This document shows positions 1 to 4,734 of a stretch of 5,785 bases of DNA, one piece after another. Source of the stretch: Desulfobacterales bacterium. GTDB taxonomy: Bacteria; Desulfobacterota; Desulfobacteria; Desulfobacterales; UBA11574. Location of the stretch: the NCBI GenBank assembly GCA_030145595.1, contig JAQYVG010000215.1:1-5785 (forward strand). The letters run 5' to 3'. Position 1 is the first letter of the stretch. Every line of letters starts with the position of its first letter. Made by a program: the position numbers and the translations under genes. The notes beneath the pieces are model-generated. The model had not been told where the DNA came from. It ran no database searches and saw only the letters and a list, made by a program, of their open reading frames with translations.

Positions 1-34
1 CCGCTCCGCTCCGTCAATCATCAATAGTCAATCT
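1..34. repeat. Short tandem repeats downstream of rplN
   Basis: Two adjoining microrepeats are directly visible on the plus strand. Positions 1-13 are a 5-bp repeat, CCGCT CCGCT CCG, which may continue beyond the window edge. Positions 14-34 are three 7-bp units that share TCAAT: TCAATCA, TCAATAG, TCAATCT. They lie in the expected rplN-rplX spacer, which normally holds little more than a ribosome binding site. I see no coding potential: all three minus-strand frames leaving rplN meet stops before this point, and the single ATG here (minus strand, 24..22) opens MIDGAER, which does not resemble an L24 amino terminus. Function is unknown. Confidence 0.6.
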
Positions 35-52
35 GGTTCTCTCCGAGGCGTA

Positions 53-83
53 GGCTCTACGAGCCGGAGGCCGGCTTGGCCGG
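53..83 (-). repeat. Pair of GC-rich inverted repeats downstream of rplN
   Basis: Two adjacent perfect 5-bp hairpins with 3-nt loops are visible. Positions 53-57 (GGCTC) pair with 61-65 (GAGCC) around TAC. Positions 71-75 (CCGGC) pair with 79-83 (GCCGG) around TTG. They lie just after the rplN stop on the transcribed strand. Neither is followed by a T-run on the minus strand, so they do not look like an intrinsic terminator. They could be a REP-like repeat, an mRNA-stabilising or processing structure, or the end of a small inserted element. The sequence alone does not decide between these. Confidence 0.5.
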
Positions 84-92
84 GTTGTGGTA

Positions 93-461
93 TTATAACA
101 CTTCCGGAGCCAGCGAGATAATTTTCATAAATCTTTTGGCTCGCAGCTCCCTTGCCACCGGTCCAAAAATTCGTGTTCCGATTGGGTCCTTGTTTGGAGA
201 AATCAAAACCGCTGAGTTATCATCAAACCTTATAAATGATCCGTCCGGCCGTCTGATTTCCTTTTTGGTGCGCACCACAACAGCCCGCAAGACCTCTCCT
301 TTTTTGACCTTGGTATTCGGTATCGCTTCTTTGACAGATACAGTAATGATATCACCAACACTTGCATATCGCCTGCGTGAACCTCCCAGAACTTTTATGC
401 AATACAACACCTTGGCTCCTGAGTTGTCTGCCACCGTTAATCTCGTCTCTGACTGGATCAT
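93..461 (-). CDS. rplN: 50S ribosomal protein L14
   Basis: Large-subunit protein L14 binds 23S rRNA at the subunit interface, next to L19, and contributes to an intersubunit bridge. The 122-residue product has the usual bacterial length. It starts MIQSETRLTVADNSGAK, the canonical L14 amino terminus. The family signature spans about residues 60-87 (AVVVRTKKEIRRPDG followed by FDDNSAVLI), and the carboxyl end has the typical GTRIFGPVARELR and SLAPEVL motifs. The start is ATG with AAGGA some 11 nt upstream. It follows rpsQ by 21 nt and stops with TAA. In most bacteria rplN opens the spc part of the cluster and is followed closely by rplX; here at least 92 nt of repeat-rich non-coding DNA follows instead. 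Identification is secure. Confidence 0.98.
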   Translation of the reverse strand: MIQSETRLTVADNSGAKVLYCIKVLGGSRRRYASVGDIITVSVKEAIPNTKVKKGEVLRAVVVRTKKEIRRPDGSFIRFDDNSAVLISPNKDPIGTRIFGPVARELRAKRFMKIISLAPEVL

Positions 462-482
462 CTGTTCTGTTTTCCTTTATAT

Positions 483-740
483 TCAGACCGCCTTTTCGAC
501 TATCTTTCTGACACGCCATTTTTTGGTCTTGCTTAGCGGTCTGGACTGGACTATCAACACCCTGTCGCCTATATTGGAGTCATTCTGTTCATCGTGTGCT
601 GCAAACTTCGAACATCTCCTGACATACTTATGATAAATTCGGTGCTTAACCAGCCGCTCAACCAGCACAACGACGGTCTTGTCCATCTTATCACTGACAA
701 CAGTCCCGATCATTTGTCTTCTCAATCTTCGCTTTTCCAT
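483..740 (-). CDS. rpsQ: 30S ribosomal protein S17
   Basis: S17 is a primary 16S rRNA-binding protein with an OB fold that helps organise the 5' domain of the small subunit. The product is 85 residues, normal for the family. The amino terminus carries the family's GTVVSDKMDKTVVVLVER strand, and the S17 signature GDRVLIVQSRPLS lies at residues 58-70, followed by the basic KTKKWRVRKIVE tail. The ATG start is only 5 nt after the rpmC stop and has no convincing Shine-Dalgarno sequence (GATAAAGAATAGCTGCC precedes it), so translation probably depends on coupling to rpmC. The stop is TGA. The gene order rplP-rpmC-rpsQ-rplN is the standard bacterial order. Confidence 0.98.
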   Translation of the reverse strand: MEKRRLRRQMIGTVVSDKMDKTVVVLVERLVKHRIYHKYVRRCSKFAAHDEQNDSNIGDRVLIVQSRPLSKTKKWRVRKIVEKAV

Positions 741-745
741 GGCAG

Positions 746-955
746 CTATTCTTTATCCGTATTGTTTTTTAGTTCCGATTCTCTTATGACGGTTTTGATT
801 CTGGCAATATCACGCTTGGTCTGCTTCATCTTCTGAGGATTTTCAAGCTGACCGATTTCATGTTGAAACCGTAAATTGAACAGCTCCTCTTTAAGGTCGG
901 TCACCTTGCGGTGCCTTTCTTCCAAGCTTAATTCTATAATCTCACTCGCTTTCAC
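746..955 (-). CDS. rpmC: 50S ribosomal protein L29 (GTG start)
   Basis: L29 is a small two-helix protein bound near the exit-tunnel mouth next to L23, on the ribosome face where nascent-chain factors dock. The 69-residue product starts MKASEIIELSLEE, matching the usual MKASE-type amino terminus. The L29 signature lies around residues 39-53 (NPQKMKQTKRDIARI). The start codon is GTG, chosen because it gives the family's conserved first residues and is preceded at 9 nt by GAGAGGAG. The GTG shares its first G with the TAG stop of rplP (TAGTG), a 1-nt overlap consistent with translational coupling. The carboxyl end (RESELKNNTDKE) is polar and slightly longer than in E. coli. The stop is TAG. Confidence 0.97.
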   Translation of the reverse strand: MKASEIIELSLEERHRKVTDLKEELFNLRFQHEIGQLENPQKMKQTKRDIARIKTVIRESELKNNTDKE

Positions 956-1368
956 TAAATATCGCTCCTCTCAACAATCCTTGTTTTTACTGCAAGTTTG
1001 TGAGCAGCCAGCCGGAGTGCTTCTTTTGCCGTCTCCTTATCGACGCCCTCCATTTCATAAAGGATTCTTCCGGGACGAATAACTGCAACCCAGCCTTCCG
1101 GTGCTCCCTTTCCTTTTCCCATTCTGACTTCAGCGGGTTTTTTGGTATAAGACTTGTCCGGAAATACTTTTATCCATATCTTACCGCCCCTTTTGACATG
1201 CCGAGTCATGGCGATACGTGCGGCCTCAATCTGTTTAGCGCTGATCCAGCCGCATTCTGTAGCCTGCAACCCAAATTCACCAAAATCGAGATTGCAGCCT
1301 CGGTATGCAACCCCCTTCATTCTGCCTTTTTGTTGTTTGCGGAATTTTACCTTCTTGGGACTCAACAT
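955..1368 (-). CDS. rplP: 50S ribosomal protein L16
   Basis: L16 binds 23S rRNA near the A-site and the central protuberance, and is needed for correct placement of aminoacyl-tRNA. At 137 residues it has the bacterial length. It begins MLSPKKVKFRKQQKGRMKG, the typical amino terminus. The first family signature is at about residues 60-71 (RGGKIWIKVFPD) and the second at 82-101 (RMGKGKGAPEGWVAVIRPGR). Arg82 aligns with the arginine (Arg81 in E. coli) that some gammaproteobacteria hydroxylate; whether that happens here cannot be told. The start is ATG, preceded by TTGAGGAGATAAAGGAC, which offers a good Shine-Dalgarno sequence at 9 nt. It lies 30 nt after rpsC and its TAG stop overlaps the rpmC start by one base. 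Confidence 0.98.
   Translation of the reverse strand: MLSPKKVKFRKQQKGRMKGVAYRGCNLDFGEFGLQATECGWISAKQIEAARIAMTRHVKRGGKIWIKVFPDKSYTKKPAEVRMGKGKGAPEGWVAVIRPGRILYEMEGVDKETAKEALRLAAHKLAVKTRIVERSDI
965..972 (-). promoter_or_regulatory. Ribosome binding site of rpmC inside the rplP 3' end
   Basis: The minus strand reads GAGAGGAG here, 9 nt before the GTG codon of rpmC and inside the last codons of rplP. It supports the GTG start and the 1-nt rplP/rpmC overlap. Confidence 0.75.
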
Positions 1369-1398
1369 GTCCTTTATCTCCTCAAAGCACCAGTTCGA

Positions 1399-2052
1399 TC
1401 AACCAGCCTCAACTCCGACCGGATCTTTTTTTAAAATCTCGCCCTTAAAAATAAATACCTTGATACCTATAATACCATAAGTTGTTTTGGCCGCGGTGAA
1501 ACCGTAGTCAATATCGGCCCTTAAAGTATGCAACGGCACCCGGCCCTCGCGGTACTGTTCGGTTCTGGCCATCTCGGCACCGCCCAGGCGTCCTGAGCAT
1601 ATAACCTTAATGCCCTCGGCACCAAATCGCATTGCTGAAGAAATTCCGCGTTTCATGGCACGCCGAAAGGCAACCCTTCTGATTATCTGAAGGGCAATAT
1701 TTTCGGCCACAAGCTGGGCGTCAAGCTCAGGTTTTCTGACCTCCTGAATATCAATAAGAACTTCACTGGATATTATTTTTTCAAGTTCTTTTTTGAGCAG
1801 AGATATCTCAGCGCCTTTTTTGCCGATGACAATTCCGGGCCTGGAAGTGAATACCCGCAACCTAACACGCTTGGCAGATCTTTCGATTTCCACTTTGGCA
1901 ATACCGGCATGGTATAGTCTGTCTTTGATAAACTGTCTGATTTTATAGTCTTCAAGGATATAATCAGCGTATTTCTTCCCGGCATACCACCGTGACTCCC
2001 AAGTTTTAACAATTCCTAATCTCAACCCTATCGGATTTACTTTCTGTCCCAA
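1399..2052 (-). CDS. rpsC: 30S ribosomal protein S3 (TTG start)
   Basis: S3 sits at the mRNA entry channel of the small subunit, where with S4 and S5 it contributes to unwinding of structured mRNA. The 217-residue product begins MGQKVNPIGLRLGI, the near-universal S3 amino terminus. A type-2 KH domain occupies roughly residues 39-107, with the GxxG loop at GKKG (77-80). The basic RRAMKR stretch at 130-135 aligns with the E. coli helicase residues Arg131, Arg132 and Lys135. The carboxyl domain has VSGRLGGAE-type (here CSGRLGGAE) and TYGIIGIKVFIFKGEI motifs. It lacks the long basic tail of the 233-residue E. coli protein. The start codon is TTG: the rplV stop lies in the same frame 15 nt upstream and no ATG or GTG falls between. 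A strong AAGGGGG lies 8 nt before it. The stop is TGA. Confidence 0.98.
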   Translation of the reverse strand: MGQKVNPIGLRLGIVKTWESRWYAGKKYADYILEDYKIRQFIKDRLYHAGIAKVEIERSAKRVRLRVFTSRPGIVIGKKGAEISLLKKELEKIISSEVLIDIQEVRKPELDAQLVAENIALQIIRRVAFRRAMKRGISSAMRFGAEGIKVICSGRLGGAEMARTEQYREGRVPLHTLRADIDYGFTAAKTTYGIIGIKVFIFKGEILKKDPVGVEAG

Positions 2053-2060
2053 ACTTGTAT

Positions 2061-2067
2061 CCCCCTT
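2061..2067 (-). promoter_or_regulatory. Strong ribosome binding site of rpsC
   Basis: The minus strand reads AAGGGGG, one G:U wobble away from a perfect 7-base match to the 16S anti-Shine-Dalgarno, 8 nt before the TTG start. It begins directly at the rplV TAA stop. The strong site may compensate for the weak TTG initiation codon. Confidence 0.8.
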
Positions 2068-2406
2068 TTAAGTCGTTTCTTCTGCTAAGATAACGGTGAT
2101 ATGAGAAGTCCTTTTTAATATCCGTGTTCCTCTACCGCGTGCTCTGGCCTTAAAACGCTTCAACGTCGGACCCTGATCAGCGATGATGTTGCGAATAACC
2201 AGTGAATCTACATCTATATCCGGATGCTGATCCGCATTCGATACAGCACTGCGAATAATTTTTTCAACAATGGCTGCCGCCTTTTGGGGCATAAACTTGA
2301 GTATCTCCACTGCGGTCTCTATCGGTTTGCCCTTGACGGCGCCAATCATTATGTGAACTTTCCGTGGGGAAATGCGTACATACTTTGATACAGCTTTAAC
2401 TTCCAT
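2068..2406 (-). CDS. rplV: 50S ribosomal protein L22
   Basis: L22 has a globular domain on the subunit surface and a long beta-hairpin that lines the exit tunnel near the L4 constriction. It contacts all six 23S rRNA domains. The 112 residues match the family length. The amino-terminal part carries YVRISPRKVHIMIGAVKGK, and residues 53-63 (SAVSNADQHPD) form the usual central motif. The tunnel hairpin and signature fall at about 80-107 (PTLKRFKARARGRGTRI, then KRTSHITVIL). The start is ATG; AAGGGA lies about 11 nt upstream. It follows rpsS by 27 nt and precedes rpsC by 15 nt, and stops with TAA. Changes in this hairpin give macrolide resistance in other bacteria; nothing here looks like an obvious deletion or insertion. 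Confidence 0.98.
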   Translation of the reverse strand: MEVKAVSKYVRISPRKVHIMIGAVKGKPIETAVEILKFMPQKAAAIVEKIIRSAVSNADQHPDIDVDSLVIRNIIADQGPTLKRFKARARGRGTRILKRTSHITVILAEETT

Positions 2407-2433
2407 TATATATTAGGTCCCTTTGTCAGGTTC

Positions 2434-2715
2434 TTATCTTCTCAATTTAGATTTCTTGTCGGCGGCATGCCCATAATACGTGCGCGTTGGAGAAAATTCA
2501 CCCAATTTGTGGCCCACCATGTCCTCTGTGATAAATACCGGAACAAACTTTCTTCCGTTGTGAACTGCCAGCGTAATACCAACCATTTCAGGAACAATTG
2601 TCGACCGCCGCGACCATGTTTTGATAACCCTGCTGCTTCGAGTCTCCTGGGACTCAATCACTTTCTTTAAAAGTTTTGGCTCAATAAACGGACCTTTTTT
2701 CAACGACCGGGGCAT
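2434..2715 (-). CDS. rpsS: 30S ribosomal protein S19
   Basis: S19 lies in the head of the small subunit with S13 and contacts the A-site finger of the large subunit. The 93-residue product has normal length and opens MPRSLKKGPFI, the canonical start. TWSRRSTIVPEM lies at about 33-44. The family signature spans 53-77 (NGRKFVPVFITEDMVGHKL, then GEFSPT), followed by TRTYYGHAADKK. The start is ATG with a clean AGGAG 5 nt upstream. The gene lies 197 nt downstream of rplB, an unusually large gap for this junction, and is the first gene after the repeat element; its independent strong ribosome binding site means it does not need coupling to rplB. The stop is TAA. Confidence 0.98.
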   Translation of the reverse strand: MPRSLKKGPFIEPKLLKKVIESQETRSSRVIKTWSRRSTIVPEMVGITLAVHNGRKFVPVFITEDMVGHKLGEFSPTRTYYGHAADKKSKLRR

Positions 2716-2720
2716 AATTT

Positions 2721-2725
2721 CTCCT
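2721..2725 (-). promoter_or_regulatory. Ribosome binding site of rpsS
   Basis: The minus strand reads AGGAG here, 5 nt before the ATG of rpsS (GCAGGAGAAATTATG). It is the first translation signal after the 197-nt spacer and shows that rpsS can be initiated on its own. Confidence 0.8.
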
Positions 2726-2769
2726 GCTATTATGTCAATTTTTCTTTAATCTTAACGACTTCGCAAAAA

Positions 2770-2792
2770 GTGATAAATTTGGTTTTTTACGA
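2770..2792. repeat. Diverged 23-bp direct repeat, copy nearer rpsS
   Basis: This 23-bp segment matches positions 2882-2904 in the same orientation at 18 of 23 bases. On the minus strand both begin TCGTAAAAA and end ATCAC. All five differences are transitions. The two copies bracket the heptamer arrays. A partly overlapping stretch (2761-2771) also forms an inverted match, 10 of 11 bases, with 2894-2904. Confidence 0.6.
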
Positions 2793-2796
2793 GAGT

Positions 2797-2824
2797 TTTA
2801 AGTGTTAGGTTTTAAGTTTTAAGT
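2797..2824. repeat. Tandem array of four 7-bp repeats (left arm)
   Basis: On the plus strand four heptamers run without a gap: TTTAAGT, GTTAGGT, TTTAAGT, TTTAAGT, consensus KTTARGT. The array is mirrored in inverted orientation at 2852-2879. The two arms can pair: 2802-2823 with 2860-2881 matches 20 of 22 bases, and 21 of 22 as minus-strand RNA counting one G:U. The arms are nearly pure A/T/G on one strand, unlike the flanking genes. Confidence 0.75.
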
Positions 2825-2851
2825 CTCTGTAAACAAGTAGTAAATATTACA

Positions 2852-2879
2852 ACCTAACACCTAAAACTTAAAACCTAAA
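2852..2879. repeat. Tandem array of four 7-bp repeats, inverted (right arm)
   Basis: Read on the minus strand from 2879 down, the units are TTTAGGT, TTTAAGT, TTTAGGT, GTTAGGT: the same KTTARGT consensus as 2797-2824 but in the opposite orientation. A 27-nt spacer (2825-2851) separates the two arms and would form the loop of the transcribed hairpin. Shifting the pairing by one or more 7-bp units gives alternative stems, for example 2795-2811 with 2851-2867 (16 of 17 bases). Confidence 0.75.
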
Positions 2880-2881
2880 AC

Positions 2882-2904
2882 GTGATGAGTTCGACTTTTT
2901 ACGA
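2882..2904. repeat. Diverged 23-bp direct repeat, copy nearer rplB
   Basis: This is the partner of 2770-2792 (18 of 23 bases, same orientation). It ends 8 nt before the rplB stop codon. On the plus strand it contains GACTTTTTACGA, a short motif I associate, from memory only, with dispersed intergenic repeats in sulfate-reducing Deltaproteobacteria. Confidence 0.6.
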
Positions 2905-2912
2905 CGCCATCA

Positions 2913-3734
2913 CTATTTACGCTTTTTTACAATCAAGCGACTGCTTTTTCTTTTACTGCGGGTCTTAAAGCCCTTTGAGGGTACACCCCACGGGCTGCAA
3001 GGATGACGTCCACCCGAGGATCTACCTTCACCCCCGCCCATGGGATGGTCGACCGGGTTCATGGCAACACCTCTAACCTTTGGCCGCCGGCCGAGCCAGC
3101 GCTTGCGGCCCGCTTTACCCAAAGATATGTTCTCGTGCATCACATTTCCGATTTGTCCGATGGTGGCTTTGCATTTTGAAATCACCATGCGAACTTCACC
3201 GGATGGAAGTTTAATCAAAGCATAACGGCCTTCCTTGGCCATCAACTGCGCATAGGTCCCGGCACTTCTGACAATCTGCCCCCCTTTGCCCAGATGCAGT
3301 TCAATGTTATGAATATGCGTACCCAGAGGAATATTAATCAGCGGAAGCGTATTGCCGGGTTTAATATCGGCTTCAGGCCCGGAAACCACGGTATCACCGA
3401 CCTTAAGATTAACCGGCGCCAGAATGTACCGCTTCTCGCCGTCGGCGTAATGCAAAAGTGCAATTCTGGACGATCGGTTGGGGTCATATTCTATTGTGGC
3501 AACTTTAGCCGGGATCCCTATCTTATCCCTCTTAAAGTCGATAACTCTGTAATGCCGTTTATGACCACCGCCGCGATGTCTACAGGTAATGCGACCATGA
3601 ACGTTACGTCCGCCTGTTTTTTTAATAGCCCTGAGCAGACTCTTTTCAGGTGTTGTGCTTGTAATTTCGTCAAATGATGTATATGACTGCGCCCGTCTTC
3701 CGGGAGAGGTCGGTTTTACTTTTTTTACAGCCAT
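2913..3734 (-). CDS. rplB: 50S ribosomal protein L2
   Basis: L2 is one of the most conserved large-subunit proteins; it is needed for subunit association and for peptidyl-transferase activity. The 273 residues match the bacterial length. RHRGGGHKRHYRVIDF lies at about 52-67 and begins the OB-fold RNA-binding domain, followed by the SH3-like domain (about 125-195). The signature PKVRGVAMNPVDHPMGGGEG spans 218-237 and includes His230, which aligns with E. coli His229, the residue linked to peptidyl-transferase function. GGRHPCSPWGVPSKGFKTR and a very basic tail close the protein. The start is ATG with AGGG about 8 nt upstream, adjoining the TAA of rplW; the spacer is 12 nt. The stop is TAG, and the repeat element begins a few bases after it. 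Confidence 0.99.
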   Translation of the reverse strand: MAVKKVKPTSPGRRAQSYTSFDEITSTTPEKSLLRAIKKTGGRNVHGRITCRHRGGGHKRHYRVIDFKRDKIGIPAKVATIEYDPNRSSRIALLHYADGEKRYILAPVNLKVGDTVVSGPEADIKPGNTLPLINIPLGTHIHNIELHLGKGGQIVRSAGTYAQLMAKEGRYALIKLPSGEVRMVISKCKATIGQIGNVMHENISLGKAGRKRWLGRRPKVRGVAMNPVDHPMGGGEGRSSGGRHPCSPWGVPSKGFKTRSKRKSSRLIVKKRK

Positions 3735-3746
3735 TATATTATCCCT

Positions 3747-4034
3747 TTAAGCTCCTTCAAAAAAATCGATACGTTCACCGGGCATCAAGGTTACAATTGC
3801 TTTTTTCCAATCCCTGCGTTTTCCAACAATCCAGCCTCTTCTTTTGGTCTTGCCCTTAACTTGCAGGGTTCTGACTACGGCCACCTTGACATTGAAGATA
3901 CCTTCGACGGCCTTTTTAATCTCAACCCGGTTGGCCATGCGGTCGACTTCAAACGTAAACTGATTGGAAACTTCTTTTTGAATACTGGTCTTTTCAGTAA
4001 TTACCGGGCGTCTGATAATATCGTACTGACTCAT
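3747..4034 (-). CDS. rplW: 50S ribosomal protein L23
   Basis: L23 lies at the exit-tunnel mouth and is the docking point for trigger factor and the signal recognition particle. The 95-residue product has family length. The amino terminus reads DIIRRPVITEKTS, and Glu14 aligns with E. coli Glu18, the known docking residue. The middle has the conserved VEIKKAVEGIFNVKV helix-strand unit and the basic VKGKTKRRG loop (59-67). The family signature DWKKAIVTLMPGERIDF lies near 75-91. The ATG start overlaps the rplD stop by four bases (ATGA), a classic coupling arrangement. It stops with TAA, 12 nt before rplB. Confidence 0.98.
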   Translation of the reverse strand: MSQYDIIRRPVITEKTSIQKEVSNQFTFEVDRMANRVEIKKAVEGIFNVKVAVVRTLQVKGKTKRRGWIVGKRRDWKKAIVTLMPGERIDFFEGA

Positions 4035-4654
4035 GAGAGCAGCCTCCCTTCAATGCTTTTCAAGGTAGACTCGAGCAGGATTAAATTTTCATATTTAAGG
4101 ATGTCGTATACGTTCAACCCCTCGACTTTCATGACTTTGAAACCCGGGACGTTTCTGGATGCAAGTTCCAGCCGTTCATCCTTTTGATCGGTCACGATCA
4201 AGGCACTGCTTACATCAAGTGCATTGACAACCTCTAAAAATTCTTTGGTCTTAATCTCTTCAAGTTCCAATTTGTCGAGCACGACAAGCTTGTTGTCCCG
4301 CAGTTTGGTGCTCAAGGCCATTTTAAGCGCAAGCTTTCGGACCTTTTTAGGCACCTTGTATGCATAAGACCTGGGATCAGGGCCAAAAACAGAACCACCG
4401 CCACGCAACAGCGGAGCCTTAACGTCGCCGCGACGTGCCCGGCCGGTTCCTTTCTGTCTGAATAGTTTCCGGCCGCTGCCTTGTACATCGCTGCGATGTT
4501 TTACAGACGCGGAGCCTGCACGTCTGCTGGCAAGTTGCATGGTTACGACTTCATGCAAGATGCTCGCTTTCACGGGCAGATCGTATATGTCGTCTGTAAG
4601 ATCCGCCTGTGAAATTTTTTCCGCATTACTATCAAGAATATCTACGACTGCCAT
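4031..4654 (-). CDS. rplD: 50S ribosomal protein L4
   Basis: L4 binds domain I of 23S rRNA, and its extended loop forms the tunnel constriction with L22. From the ATG at 4654 the product is 207 residues (MAVVDILDSNAEKISQ), close to the family length. The long tunnel loop runs at about residues 56-95, with GSGRKLFRQKGTGRARRGD and LRGGGSVFGP. The carboxyl part has LVVLDKLELEEIKTKEF, the LIVTDQKDERLELASRNV segment and the LNVYDILKYENLIL end. An in-frame TTG at 4669 would add five residues (MNANI), but AGAAAG abuts it with no spacing, so I prefer the ATG; that ATG also lacks a good Shine-Dalgarno. In E. coli L4 also represses its own operon through the S10 leader; no such leader is seen here. The stop TGA overlaps rplW by 4 nt. 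Confidence 0.97.
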   Translation of the reverse strand: MAVVDILDSNAEKISQADLTDDIYDLPVKASILHEVVTMQLASRRAGSASVKHRSDVQGSGRKLFRQKGTGRARRGDVKAPLLRGGGSVFGPDPRSYAYKVPKKVRKLALKMALSTKLRDNKLVVLDKLELEEIKTKEFLEVVNALDVSSALIVTDQKDERLELASRNVPGFKVMKVEGLNVYDILKYENLILLESTLKSIEGRLLS

Positions 4655-4667
4655 AATATTCGCATTC

Positions 4668-4688
4668 AACTTTCTGTTTGCAAAAGTT
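4668..4688 (-). other. Possible weak hairpin before rplD
   Basis: In the 80-nt rplC-rplD spacer, AACTTT (4668-4673) and AAAGTT (4683-4688) form a 6-bp inverted repeat with a 9-nt loop. On the transcript the 3' arm holds part of the AGAAAG sequence, the only Shine-Dalgarno-like stretch near rplD. A second small stem, TTGAG/CTCAA with an 8-nt loop, lies further upstream near 4702-4719. Both are short and may be chance. Confidence 0.2.
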
Positions 4689-4734
4689 CAATAGCTTCCC
4701 GTTGAGCAGATGCTCTCAATGGGGGTATATTTGC

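Noticed and set aside
53..83. GC hairpins as a terminator after rplN
   Set aside because: Stems are only 5 bp each, and the downstream minus-strand sequence (TACGCCTCGGAGAG) has no T-run.
76..633. Long plus-strand open frame of 185 codons opposite rplN and rpsQ
   Set aside because: It lies antisense to two certain ribosomal genes, has no recognisable motif or ribosome binding site, and spans their junction. It is a shadow frame.
1000..1434. Plus-strand open frame of 144 codons opposite rplP and the rpsC end
   Set aside because: Antisense to L16, with low-complexity composition typical of a reversed reading of basic proteins; no family resemblance.
1773..2012. Minus-strand open frame inside rpsC, and similar ones at 2442-2657 and 4899-5102
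   Set aside because: Same-strand alternate frames fully inside rpsC, rpsS and rplC; they show no recognisable family.
2733..2738. TTGACA on the minus strand upstream of rpsS, a possible -35 box
   Set aside because: The position 17 nt downstream falls on the rpsS start codon (ATGCCC), not a -10 box. Taking CATAAT as a -10 leaves CGTTAA as the -35, a poor match. An internal promoter is not supported.
2797..2879. Telomere-like repeats (TTTAGGT resembles eukaryotic telomere units)
   Set aside because: Only four units per arm, head-to-head, inside a bacterial ribosomal operon with continuous genes on both sides. The similarity is fortuitous.
2795..2882. Palindrome as a Rho-independent terminator
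   Set aside because: The stem is A/T-rich with a loop of more than 30 nt, and no T-run follows on the transcribed strand. Essential genes of the same operon lie downstream.
2797..2904. CRISPR array
   Set aside because: The units are 7 bp and contiguous, without unique spacers of uniform length. The 23-bp repeats number only two.
4655..4669. rplD start at 4669
   Set aside because: The codon is TTG and the Shine-Dalgarno-like AGAAAG abuts it. The ATG at 4654 gives the usual L4 length and amino terminus. Not fully excluded.
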